From: Riptortus pedestris
Lineage: Eukaryota > Arthropoda > Insecta > Hemiptera > Alydidae
Direction: 5' to 3'
Assembly: GCA_019009955.1 (NCBI GenBank)
Contig: CM032228.1
Location: 206,745,001-206,809,000 of the forward strand
Length of the DNA: 64,000 bases
Part shown: positions 31,846 through 42,430 of the stretch, piece after piece
How the letters are laid out: each line of letters opens with the position of its first letter
Numbering within the stretch: the stretch's first letter is position 1
Translations under genes and position numbers: made by a program
Notes under the pieces: generated by a model
The model's database searches: none
Told to the model about the DNA's origin: nothing
What the model saw: the letters and a program-made list of their open reading frames with translations, nothing else

Positions 31846-32698
31846 AGTATCTGATTTGGATGAAACCTACGAGCGTTCTACCGAACTACTAGTTGAGTAA
31901 GCCTTACAATTTCTTGCATTAGGAAAGCCCCCTTGGAGCCTTTTTGAACTGGATAGCCTTAATCCACTTGATCCAATCCAAGTAAAGGATCCCGAATGGA
32001 GATTTGAACCACAGGCTGATGGTATTTCCAAGGAGACGGGATATCGGCTTTACGAATATTGGGAGTTACCGTCGGATGGGTCACTCCCAAAGAGCGTACC
32101 TTATAAAAGAAGGCTTCAAATCCATATCTTCTCTCTCACTTATACTCTCTCTCTCTTTCTCTTTTACCCTCTTTCACCTCAAAAATTTTCCAATACAGTA
32201 CCACTTTCCGATATTCCCTCCCAGCTATAAATTATTATTTTGAAGCTAACAAATTTCAACTTCAGCAAATCCTCAATGAGATGGTTTCAGTTTTCGTATA
32301 ACACCCCATTGGATTGGAAAATTTCTGATATGGAAATAAATTTTTCGGATATCTAATAAATTAATTCATTACTATAAATAACCCTGTCGCGCTTTTCCTT
32401 CGTACTCCGAAATCTTCTACACATACTACTTCAATAAACTATTCATGTAAAAGTTCATTTCTGAAACTGTCAACGCCTAAACTAATTAAACGAACTATTT
32501 CAAATGGGTTCTGGAGTAAAAAATTCATTACACATTGGATCTCAATAATTAAGTCAGAGGGCTGCTGATTTTTTTTTCATTAGTGACAGAAACAAATATC
32601 TATGGTACATAAAATTCATTTCATGACTATTTGGATTATAAAATAAATTAGCCAAATTGCCAAGGTTTTTATTAATTGTTTATATAATTGTCTAAGGG
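31846..32698. other. Mostly unrecognised; possible second tRNA-like SINE head (-)
   Basis: Minus strand 32050-31985 reads CCGATATCCCGTCTCCTTGG, AAATACCATCAGCCTG, GGTTCAAATCTCC (B-box-like). It shares GATATC...CTTGGAAA.AC with 63585-63650 (-). A CT-rich tract lies at 32128-32165. No gene is supported. Confidence 0.3.
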
Positions 32699-33199
32699 AG
32701 GCTCAGGTTAGCCATGGGAGTTAAAGCCTGCAATCTCACATGGTAAAAAGAAATTTATTTAGTGACGGACTCAATAAATAAAATGCTTAGTTCCACCCTT
32801 GCTAGAAAATGGTGGTAACCTGTAGATAACGCTTCCCAATACCGCAAAAAGCCCGTCACGCAGGGGATGCGTAAACTAAGTAGATTCCCCACGTGAAGTT
32901 CTACAATAGAGAAATTTCACGAGAGCAGAACAGTTACGGAAACGGCCGAACTAGTTTTTGGAGAAAACTCAGGTCTATAACCGAAGTTAGCCGATCTCAT
33001 CTCGTCTGTTATCCGCACACACTTAATAAAAATGCAAATATCTCGGTTTTTATAGTTAATTTAATTATCAATAAGATTTATTCTATACAATGTTTCGATC
33101 GGACGTATAGTAACGGAGATATCTAAATTTTTACATAAAACGTTTAAATATCGAGTTTGGTACCGATCAATCAAAAATTACGAACGCTACATCGTTAAC

Positions 33200-33273
<74 letters not shown>

Positions 33274-33420
33274 GAACGGACCCCATTTTCGTCATCTCCT
33301 GGGTAGGATCGATGGACATTTGGAAAAAGGTTTTTGAAAATCACGTCATGAGTACGACTTCAATAGCTGATTTCCCTTAAAGAAAATCGGATAAAAGTGG
33401 ACGTTATTTATTTGGTGAGC
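32699..33420 (+). mobile_element. tRNA-Leu-type SINE split by a GTCC-TA element
   Basis: The SINE head GGCTCAGGTTAGCCATGGGAG and body AAATTTATTTAGTGACGGAC run to ...CCGCAAAAA at 32850, with the B-box region deleted. The tail GTGGACGTTATTTATTT resumes at 33397. The intervening 546 bp are an entire GTCC-TA element. Confidence 0.85.
32851..33396 (+). mobile_element. GTCC-TA element, complete, inserted in a SINE
   Basis: Begins GCCCGTCACGCAGGGGATGC directly after GCAAAAA of the SINE and ends AATCGGATAAAA directly before GTGGACG. Body is short-type with (TA)n at 33201-33268. Part of the C-rich region is deleted. The ends are defined by the interrupted SINE. Confidence 0.9.
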
Positions 33421-34428
33421 TCCGCAACTAGGCGATGTCGCTCAGTTTATTTTCAATTCCTTAAATTAAAATGTTTAAATAAAAAAAAATGTCTTCAAAA
33501 TTATTAAAACAGTATAAAATATAGCTATATATAAAACTAAGGAACCGTTAAAATAAAACTATGTCAAATAATGATTTTTGCGACCTGGCTTGAGGATGAT
33601 GTGGAATAGGTGTGGTTTAAAGTTTGTTATAAATGTTAATTGTTTTCAAGAGATTTAAGACTGTGTTAATATGTGGGCTACCATCTGACAATAGTACGTA
33701 CAAGTCGTTTGGTAGGTTGAGATGTTCACGTGTACATTGATGTTACGTTGAGATGTGGACGTTAATACATAATAATAATAATCGTCTAAGAACATTTTTT
33801 TTTTTAATTATTCGAAAATGTAGTTTTCTTATGTTTTAAAATGAAGCTCCTAATATATGGATGAGGTAAGGTTATGGATCTACTTCCAATCGTCAGCGAT
33901 AGTTCCCTATCTGTCAGCTGTCTGAGTCATTTATATTTGTCACGGCCGAGTTGCACCATGGATCAATCAGTTGGAGCGACAACTATAATTCCTCTTTCAT
34001 TTCTGCTTCGATAAGAGGGAACATCCTAGATGAAAAATGACGGCGCCAAACTAAATCTTACACTTCTAAGAAGGAAATCATTTTAAGTAAATGAAGTTCT
34101 AATGCATCCATCACTAGATTGCCTTCTAATGCATCCTTTAGAAAGGATTAAGTTCCGACTTGTTTTAGAAGTTATAATGTCTGATTTCTAGGAAGGGAAT
34201 CGTCAAGAGTAGTCTACTTTCCCAATTTGGATCTATTGCCTATTTGATGTACAGGTTCAATTGAATAACTTTTTGGAGTATGCACACCTGTCAAGTTTGA
34301 CATCTTCAGATCAGTAATTTTTAATCCAAACAGTAACCTCTTAGGTCTTTATAGTGGTCTTGTAATGTATATTCTTGACCTATTATTTCGCCCAATGTGC
34401 CTCTTTCATTATGGTCCATCTATCATTA
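33421..34428. other. No recognised gene; short SINE tail
   Basis: 33747-33782 (GTTGAGATGTGGACGTTAAT plus (AAT)n) is the last 35 bp of the SINE family in + orientation. The rest is unrecognised. Confidence 0.5.
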
Positions 34429-34636
34429 ATTATTATTATTATTATTTATTAAAGTCCATTTTTTTGCAACTAAGGCTAATTGGGACGGGTTATCTTCAGG
34501 TTACCACCCTTTTCTAGCCAGGTTGAGACTAAGGAAGTTATTTAATGAATTCCGTCACTAAATAATTTCCGTTGCCCAGGCGAGAATCGAACTCGTCACT
34601 CTAGGTTTACCATGTGAGCCTAAGGTCAACGCTTTC
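34429..34636 (-). mobile_element. tRNA-Leu-type SINE, nearly full length
   Basis: Minus strand: AAGCGTTGACCTTAGGCTC, CTAGAGTGACGAGTTCGATT (B box), CGCCTGGGCAACGGAAATTA, GTCTCAACCTGGCTAGAAAA and an (ATA)n tail. The first about 20 bp of the head are lost. Confidence 0.9.
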
Positions 34637-34861
34637 ATTAATTAGACTTGAATGATTGAAGTTTTTGTGCCTTTATGCTACAAAACGACACGACGAATTA
34701 TATGCTACATGTCTAACATTTCACGCGATTTCCCTTGACATTTATTCATTGGAGAAAAAAAAGTTTAGAAGAAAAGTGAAAATTAATATTTCGAAACAGT
34801 TCATTAAGGCCCAATAATGCTTAATATTTATTCGTAATACTAATGATTATAGTTATTTAGA

Positions 34862-35930
34862 TTAAGGTACTAGGGTAGTCCAATTTGCATTGAGGTACTA
34901 GAGGTAGTCCAATTTGCATTGAGGTACTAGGGTTGTCCAATTTGCATTGAGGCAATAGGGTAGACCAATTTGCATTGAAGTACTAGGGTAGTCCAATTTG
35001 CATTGAAGTACTAGGGTTGTTCAATTTGCATTGAAGTACTAGGGTAGTCCAATTTGCATTGAAGTACTAGGGTTGTTCAATTTGCATTGAGGCAATAGGG
35101 TTGTCCAATTTGCATTGAAGTACTAGGGTTGTCCAATTTGCATTGAGGCAATAGGGTAGACCAATTTGCATTGAAGTACTAGGGTAGTCCAATTTTCATT
35201 GAAGTACTAGGGTTGTTCAATTTGCATTGAGGCAATAGGGTTGTCCAATTTGCATTGAGGCAATAGGGTTGTCCAATTTGCATTGAAGTACTAGGGTAGA
35301 CCAATTTGCATTGAAGTACTAGGGTAGTCCAATTTGCATTGAAGTACTAGGGTTGTTCAATTTGCATTGAGGCAATAGGGTTGTCCAATTTGCATTGAAG
35401 TACTAGGGTTGTCCAATTTGCATTGAGGCAATAGGGTAGACCAATTTGCATTGAAGTACTAGGGTAGTCCAATTTTCATTGAAGTACTAGGGTTGTTCAA
35501 TTTGCATTGAGGCAATAGGGTTGTCCAATTTGCATTGAAGTACTAGGGTAGTCCAATTTGCATTGAAGTACTAGGGTTGTTCAATTTGCATTGAGGCAAT
35601 AGGGTTGTCCAATTTGCATTGAAGTATTAGGGTTGTCCAATTTGCATTGAGGCAATAGGGTAGACCAATTTGCATTGAAGTACTAGGGTAGTCCAATTTG
35701 CATTGAAGTACTAGGGTTGTCCAATTTGCATTGAAGTACTAGGGTTGTCCAATTTGCATTGAAGTACTAGGGTTGTTCAATTTGCATTGAGGCAATAGGG
35801 TAGTCCAATTTGCGTTGAGACACTAGAGTAGTCCAATTTTCATTGGGGTGCTAGGTAGTCCAATTTGCATTGAGGTACTAAGGTAGTCCAATTTGTATTG
35901 AGGTACTAGGTTAGTACAATTTGTATTTAC
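34862..35930. repeat. 28-bp minisatellite with higher-order structure, about 38 units
   Basis: Units read GAAGTACTAGGGT-(AGTCC/TGTTC/TGTCC)-AATTTGCATT or GAGGCAATAGGGT-(TGTCC/AGACC)-AATTTGCATT. A five-unit order (B, C, E, D, A; 140 bp) repeats at least three times in the centre. Edge units (first two, last five) are more diverged. There are no unique spacers. A 66-codon minus frame (35823-36023) enters the array by chance. Confidence 0.95.
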
Positions 35931-36576
35931 ATTCATAGAAGGAACCATGCAAGCAGGTAACCCGTCAGGAGAATATAATTTACACCACCAATTTATAATG
36001 AAGTTTTTCAGACGTAAAGTCACACCACAAAAGGATACGATTCATTCACATTTATTGAATAAAAGTTCATAGACAAGATATGCTTACATTACAAATTTTG
36101 AGTGTTTAAATCTTACGGCTCATAACAGTGAGCAGAAGTAAGTGTCTTTATTTTTAGCTATAATTCTAATTTAAGAGTCAGCTCATATTGGGTGATTTTT
36201 TATATATCTATAAAGGATAAATCAGACCACATTTCGAAGTTAAATCATTCAGAGGAATTAATAATATTTGTTTTTTTTTTTGTTTTTTTTTTAATATTTT
36301 TATTTCTATATAAATGTACAGTAGACAATCGTCAGAAGACATGGGCCCCTCGCTTAAGAAGAAGTGGCGAGAGGTGGTGTGAGTGATGGACTTGGAAGAG
36401 GGCAGATGGAGCAAGATCGATGCAGCGAGGTAGAAATGAGAGGTTGATAAGCTTCCTATCTACAGCATTAGCCCTTCAAGTACTGATAATCACATTCGCT
36501 GCGGGAGTCTCGCTCTCTTCTAAAACCTGGCCACATTCAACCTTCTCTTAAATTAGGCTATAGTCTTATTGTGAAG
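35931..36576. other. No recognised gene
   Basis: Includes a T-rich run at 36270-36296 and overlapping 64- and 68-codon frames on opposite strands (36192-36414), neither with a motif. Confidence 0.5.
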
Positions 36577-37231
36577 AATTCTTCTACTGAGTAGATTTGA
36601 GGAATTTTCCCACTGGATTGGTTTTAGGAATTCTCCTACTGAATAAATGTGAGGAATTCTTCAACTGAATAGATATGAGGAATTTTCCTCCTGAGTAGAT
36701 TTGACGAATTCTCTTACTGAATAGATTTGGGGAATTCTCATACTGAATAGATTTGAGAATCTCTTCTACTGAATAAATTTGAGGAATTCCACAGCAGTGT
36801 TTGTTGGAAGTGAAGAATATTTACTTGGAGAAAGAAAAAGACGTCCAATTCTTCACAAATTTTTATTTCAGCGCTAAGCACTTTCGAAGACTATTGTCTC
36901 CATCTTCAGAGCTACTTGCATGCGCTTTGCTCGCTAACTGGAGTGGCTTGCTGTCGTTCCCAATGAGCGCATGCAAGTAGCTCTGAAGATGGAGACAATA
37001 GTCTTCGAAAGTGCTTAGCGCTGAAATAAAAATTTGTGAAGAATTGAACGTCTTTTTCTCTCTCCAAATTTGATGAATTCTCCTCCTGGATAGATATGAG
37101 GAATTCTTCTCCTGAAAAGATTTGAGGAATTCTCTTACTGAATAGATTTGAGGAATTATCCTACAGAATAGATTTGAGGAATTCTCTTACTGAATAGATT
37201 TGAGGAATTATCCTACAGAATAGATTTGAGG
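36577..37231. repeat. 26-bp minisatellite interrupted by a foldback
   Basis: Eight units of AATTCTCCTACTGAATAGATTTGAGG type occupy 36577-36784 and six more 37076-37231. The foldback at 36825-37067 plus about 34 bp lies between. The last four units alternate two variants (CTCTTACTGAAT, ATCCTACAGAAT). Confidence 0.9.
36825..37067. mobile_element. Foldback of two inverted PLE-like 3' ends
   Basis: Arms 36825-36926 and 36965-37067 are inverted copies differing at very few positions. The loop is 38 bp. On the + strand the loop and right arm read in one frame as SGLLSFPMSACK then TAG, matching HLLSFPMSACK-stop of the fragment at 50633-50889 (-). The right arm is therefore a 3' coding end plus UTR, and the left arm is the same end inverted. 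Each arm contains CTGAAGA, extra T, stem II GGAGAC/GTCTTC, GAAA and stem III AGTGC/GCGCT. The base at the cleavage position is G, which canonical hammerheads do not tolerate. Confidence 0.8.
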
Positions 37232-37333
37232 GGTCTTTTTTACTTTACCTAAACCAGTTACTTATTTCTAAAAGAGTGATTTATCTTATTATTAAATTAA
37301 TGCTAGTGAAGAACAGATAACTAAAGTAATATA

Positions 37334-37563
37334 GATGCTCAGATTAACTATGCGAGTTAAAGCGTTGCCTTTAATCTCACATGGTAATCCTAGAGTGGTG
37401 AGTTCGATTCTTGCCTGGGCAAAGGAAATTATTTAGTGACGAAATTCATTAAATAACATCCTAAGTCTCACCCTGGCTAGAAAAGGGTGGTATCCTGTAG
37501 ATAACCCGTCCCAATTAGCCTGAGTTGCAAAACGTGGACGTTAATAAATAATAAATAAATAAA
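37334..37563 (+). mobile_element. tRNA-Leu-type SINE, full-length reference copy
   Basis: GCTCAGATTAACTATGCGAG, GTTAAAGCGTTGCCTTTAAT (A-box side, Leu-like), GGTGAGTTCGATTCTTGCC (B box), GGAAATTATTTAGTGACGAA, CTCACCCTGGCTAGAAAAGG, AGATAACCCGTCCCAATTAG, GCAAAACGTGGACGTTAATA and an (AATA)n tail. The anticodon-loop-like TTTAAT and the SINE body show it is a retroposon, not a tRNA gene. Confidence 0.92.
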
Positions 37564-39008
37564 GTAATATATTTAACAAGCTCCAAATATAAACGAAAAT
37601 GAATGAAAAGTTTAATATACGATTCATTAAACAATCAAATACGAAATCCACCCTCACTGCAACTTCTCAAACTGCATCTAAATACTGTAGATCTTATTTG
37701 GTGTAAAGCAAGCTTCATAAAGTGTCCTCTTATACATTTCCGTGTTTAATGCAATATTCCGAACCTTCGAAATGCCTTAAATGCACATTCTTCTGATTTA
37801 AGAACACGTCTTAGTTGTGACACGTTGTGAACAATCTCAAGGATAGCAGCTTATAATTTTTAACATGTTACAAACACATTGTCCTTCAAAAAGGATTTTA
37901 AGTTCCCCAGGGTGGCTGGTCTCCCTTATTTTGCTTGCGTTCAGACTCACAAAATGCTTGTTCGGCCTCAGCTATTTGGAATTTTTAAGAAGTGATATAT
38001 GAGGTATTAGGTCTGAAAACCTGTTTTATTATAATTTCTTAGCCATTATTTCATGAATAGATTTATTTTATTACTAACGCCTTGAGGCAAGTTGATCTCT
38101 ATTTTTACTTATAATGTATATACGATTGTTTTGCCTCCAAGTCATTTAAAGCGACTTATATCATGAAGTAAAGAAAGAAACAAATCCTTTAACAGTCAAA
38201 ACACTCTTAAAGAAAAAATTACATTTCTGAGCACAAGAGCTAAAGGTTTAAAACGAATAAAAACAGATAAACTGAACGGGATCTGATAAAAAAATAAATA
38301 AAATATTCCAGAATGCTTTTCAAGTTTTCGACATAATCTACCACTGTAAATATTTCATATTTACGAAAGAAATTTTCAAATAATAATATAAGAAATTAAT
38401 TTATAATATACTTCAATAACATAGCGGTTTTACTCTATAGAGCAACGACATAATATATAGAGCTTAGATTAAATGGAGGTAAAAAAATCATAATTAGAAA
38501 TAGGTAGGCTCCTTGGTATCGGATCGAAAAATGCTATAAATTATAGATAATAGATTTTCTTTTGATATAGAAATATATTCTGGAATATACCAGAATCCAA
38601 ATCCCAACTCTTGTGGTGTCTGGATTTTACAAATGGCTTCATTGTGCGTCTATGAAGACAAGGCTTGTAGAAGATGCAAAAGAAACTCATTTTTGTTTCA
38701 AACATGATTTCATTCATAGCCAAATAGTCTCAAACAATGTTTTAAAGTATAATTCTTTATTTTCCTCTTTGTACTACGTTCCTGCGTCGTTGAAACATGC
38801 TCTGAAGTTTATTAGTTCTGGTGAAAATTTATCGTGATATTTGAATTATGATTGCTGAAAAAAAACAAAAAAAAAACATTAACACGAAAGAGAGTTCTGT
38901 GATTTTTTTTTTTTTGCCACAACTGTAATTCTTTTCTCAGTAGCCAAAGTTTTCTCCGGTACGTGGCTTTTTGCTCCAATACTCGTCTAGATACAAATTC
39001 TGCAGCTA
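37564..39008. other. No recognised gene
   Basis: AT-rich. Overlapping 74- and 60-codon frames on opposite strands at 38541-38837 have no motif. A T13 run lies at 38904. Confidence 0.55.
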
Positions 39009-39484
<476 letters not shown>

Positions 39485-40089
39485 AGATTACTGCAACTTG
39501 AAATTGAGGCTTAAAAACTACGGGGAAAAGAAATTGGCCTGTACTCGTCACCCTAGAGTAAAATTACACGATATTACACGAGGGGATGGGAAAATGAGGA
39601 GGCCTACACACAGTTTTTTTCCAGAATAAATTGACTCAGACATCGGTTTAATCTGCCAACGTAATGTATTCTTGATTTTCGAACCAGGCTATGCATATAT
39701 CTGCATAAATGGAAGTTTATTTCATGAAAATTGATGCATTCTCATGATGAAAGGTTGATAAGGATAAATCTCTGAATTGGTTAGGATAAAATTTATATTT
39801 ATCAGCCGTGGATGAAACGTTGTTAAGTGACTAGATAACACAGAATAAAGCAGATGTCCATGCAATTATTTGTATCCATTCAAAAAGTTTCTGTCATAAA
39901 AGTTTTTAATGTTAAAATAAACGTTTAAAATATCCTTTCAACCACAGACTTTATGTTCTGAATTAAAAACCTCCCTTTTTTTTAATCTTGAAGAAACTTC
40001 GTTTCTTTCCCTTGGCCCCTTGCTGTTGTCCTCAAATTTTCCATCAGCCCTATACGATCAACTTCTTTGCTGTGCAGTTTGTTAGTAAT
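39485..40089. other. No recognised gene
   Basis: AT-rich sequence between the compound microsatellite and a GTCC-TA element. Confidence 0.55.
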
Positions 40090-40209
40090 TTAGCAGATTT
40101 CCCTTAAGGGAAATCAGCTATTGAGGTCGTACTCATGACGCGATTTTCGAAAAATTTCTTCAATTGTCCATCGATCCTACCCAGGAGATGACGAAAATGA
40201 GGTTTGCTC

Positions 40210-40299
<90 letters not shown>

Positions 40300-41187
40300 G
40301 AACGGACCTCATGTTCGTCATATATATATATCTATAGATATATATATATATAATTTTGAACAGACATCAGTTTATGGATAGATATATATATATATATTTG
40401 ACTGTTAACGCTCTAGCGGTCGCAATTTTTGTTTGATCGTTACGAAACTCGATATTTAACCGTTTTATGTAAAAAGACAGATCGAGTTCGTTAATGGCTG
40501 AAATCGGGGGGGGGGGGTTGGAGGGGGGGTTTTAGAAAATTCACAATATCTCCGTTATTATGCGTCGGATCGAAAAATTGTATAGAATTAATCTTATTGC
40601 AAATTAAATTTACTATAAATATTGTTCTATACATTTATTCTGTATCTTGAATATTAACCGAGATATTTGCATTTTTCAGTTTTCAGCAAACCGCCACTTC
40701 TACTCATGTTACGTAAACAATACTCTGCTACATAATAAATCACATTATTGGAAGTTTAAATACCAAAAATTGTATTCAAGAGACCTTTATTATACGAGAT
40801 ACATGCAAATATGCCCTGGTGACGCCCCCCCCCCCCGTCTTAAAGTTTTGGACTACTAAAATTTTATTGATTGAGATAACAATTATTCTGACTCATTATT
40901 AATTACAGTACTAGATATAGTAAATAGTTCTCAATAAAATTAATGTGTTATATTCTGATATATTTCGATAATTGGTTTTCTTTCCGGTGTGAGGCGGGCC
41001 GACCCGTTTGTTTACATTTCTAACCTAATGCTTCCTGTCGGCAGGTTACGGAAATTAGATGAAACATTTCTTATTTCCGTTTGTATTTATTCACGGTGGT
41101 GTTGTGTTAGCTGTATGTATATTTATCTATTACTAAACTTCACGAGGGAAATCTGCTTAGTTTACGCAGCCCCTGCGTGGCGGACTT
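40090..41187 (-). mobile_element. GTCC-TA element, long-type, near-complete, with duplicated sub-terminal pieces in its TA core
   Basis: On the + strand: TTAGCAGATTTCCCTTAAGG with perfect palindrome, GAGGTCGTACTCATGACGC, GACGAAAATGAGGTTTGCTC, then TA tracts broken by AATTTTGAACGGACCTCATG and AATTTTGAACAGACATCAG, which are inverted copies of the element's own sub-terminal sequence. Then CGCTCTAGCGGTCGCAATTT, a G13 and a G7 run, family body, long-type region (GGTGGTGTTGTGTTAGCTG) and GGGAAATCTGCTTAGTTTAC with CAGCCCCTGCGTGGCGGAC. 1,098 bp; best long-type copy. Confidence 0.9.
40217..40397. repeat. Interrupted (TA)n core
   Basis: Three TA tracts (about 40217-40294, 40321-40351, 40382-40397) separated by inverted sub-terminal pieces of the same element. 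Confidence 0.9.
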
Positions 41188-41356
41188 TTTTTTTTGCTTT
41201 CTTGAGCCCATGCGAGAAGTGAACCTTAGCGTTTTTCTGGCAATTGTTGTGGGTTATATCAACTCTTCTAATATGTTTTAGGTTAACACATAGATATTAA
41301 AAATTGTAAATATGGTTCTGTATAAAAAAAATAGTATAAAAAGTATTATACTAAAG

Positions 41357-41586
41357 TATTATTATTATTATTTATTAACGTCCACTTTTTGCAACTTAGG
41401 CTAATTGGGACGGGTTATCTACAGGTTACCACCCTTTTCTAGCCAGGGTGGGATTTTAGGATGTTATTTAATGAATTTCGTCACTAAATAATTTCCTTTG
41501 CCCAGGCAAGAATCGAACTCGCCACTCTAGGTTTACCATGTGAGATAAAGGTCAACGCTTTAACTCGCATGGCTAACCTGAGCCCC
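41357..41586 (-). mobile_element. tRNA-Leu-type SINE, full length
   Basis: Minus strand: GGGGCTCAGGTTAGCCATGC, GAGTTAAAGCGTTGACCTTT, GAGTGGCGAGTTCGATTCTT (B box), GACGAAATTCATTAAATAAC, AAAACCCACCCTGGCTAGAA-like body and a (TAA)n tail. All family segments are present. Confidence 0.92.
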
Positions 41587-42202
41587 TTTATACTAAAGTA
41601 AAAAAGGTTTTAAATCAAGTGCAAGTGGGAAGTAGTCCCATATCGCCAACATCTTGGAAATGTACCCAACATTACAAAAATGGCATTTGTTTTTGTTTTA
41701 TGTTTCTAGATCATATCAACAAATATCTAGACAGAAATAGAAATAGAGCTATGAAGTAATACACTTTTTAGCTATTTTTAAGAAGCTAAGCTATTTTTAT
41801 TTTAACAAAAAAAAAAAGAATTGTCTGAGGGTTGGCTAACTGTTGTGCGTGATTGCCTATACTGTTTTTCCAGCCGTGCTCTTGACGCACCTCGACCAGA
41901 AGTAAGCATAAATACCCTTTTTCTTTCAAAAAGGTAAAAACTTTAGTAATTTCAAACCTATTTAGAATCAAATGAACCAAAAAAACACTTTAGCCCACGG
42001 TAAAACTAACCATTTTCGGTCAGCAACAAAAATGTTAAGTGTGGTAAATGAGCCTTAACTTTGTGTTTCCTACGTCACAAGTACATTCGGTTTATTTCTC
42101 ACTGATCCAAACCGAGAGGTGCCCTACAAATGTAGCCAGTATTCACTTATCTCCTAATGCTTACCATAGGTTATATTGTAAAATTAGCTCATCGGTGACT
42201 CC
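41587..42202. other. No recognised gene
   Basis: A 64-codon frame (41786-41980, -) has no motif. Confidence 0.5.
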
Positions 42203-42430
42203 TTAACGATTTTCAGCCTCAATTGAAGTTTTCCCTTCTTTTCCCGAGACCTTTTTCTTTCGCTGTCTCCTGTAACTGGCAACGACAAGTAAATATATGC
42301 TCTTGTGAATGCCATCCATTGATCGATTCTGAATAAATTTGGAATTCATTTCCATGACAAATGAACAGCTGCATGTCGAAGACAGTAATAAAGCAATAAC
42401 AAGAAAATAATAGCCCAACACAATACACAA
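42203..42430 (-). CDS. Weak candidate exon, cysteine/aromatic-containing peptide
   Basis: Two overlapping minus-strand frames run here. One (42219-42428) contains ICHGNEFQIYSES and GWHSQEHIFTCRC, with spaced Cys, Trp and His that look less like AT-driven noise than other frames. It could be an exon behind an acceptor-like TTCGACATGCAG (ending near 42376), with a weak donor AAG-GTCTCG near 42262. The other frame (42203-42430) starts with a hydrophobic stretch, YYFLVIALLLSSTCSC, that resembles a signal peptide. Both cannot be right, no family is recognised, and no neighbouring exon was found. Confidence 0.15.
   Translation of the reverse strand: MCIVLGYYFLVIALLLSSTCSCSFVMEMNSKFIQNRSMDGIHKSIYLLVVASYRRQRKKKVSGKEGKTSIEAENR

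Noticed and set aside
34862..35930. CRISPR-like direct repeats
   Set aside because: Units are contiguous 28-bp tandem repeats without unique spacers, in a eukaryotic context.
37334..37420. tRNA-Leu gene
   Set aside because: The A- and B-box-like head is followed by a conserved SINE body and AT-rich tail and recurs in about eleven copies; the cloverleaf is not intact.
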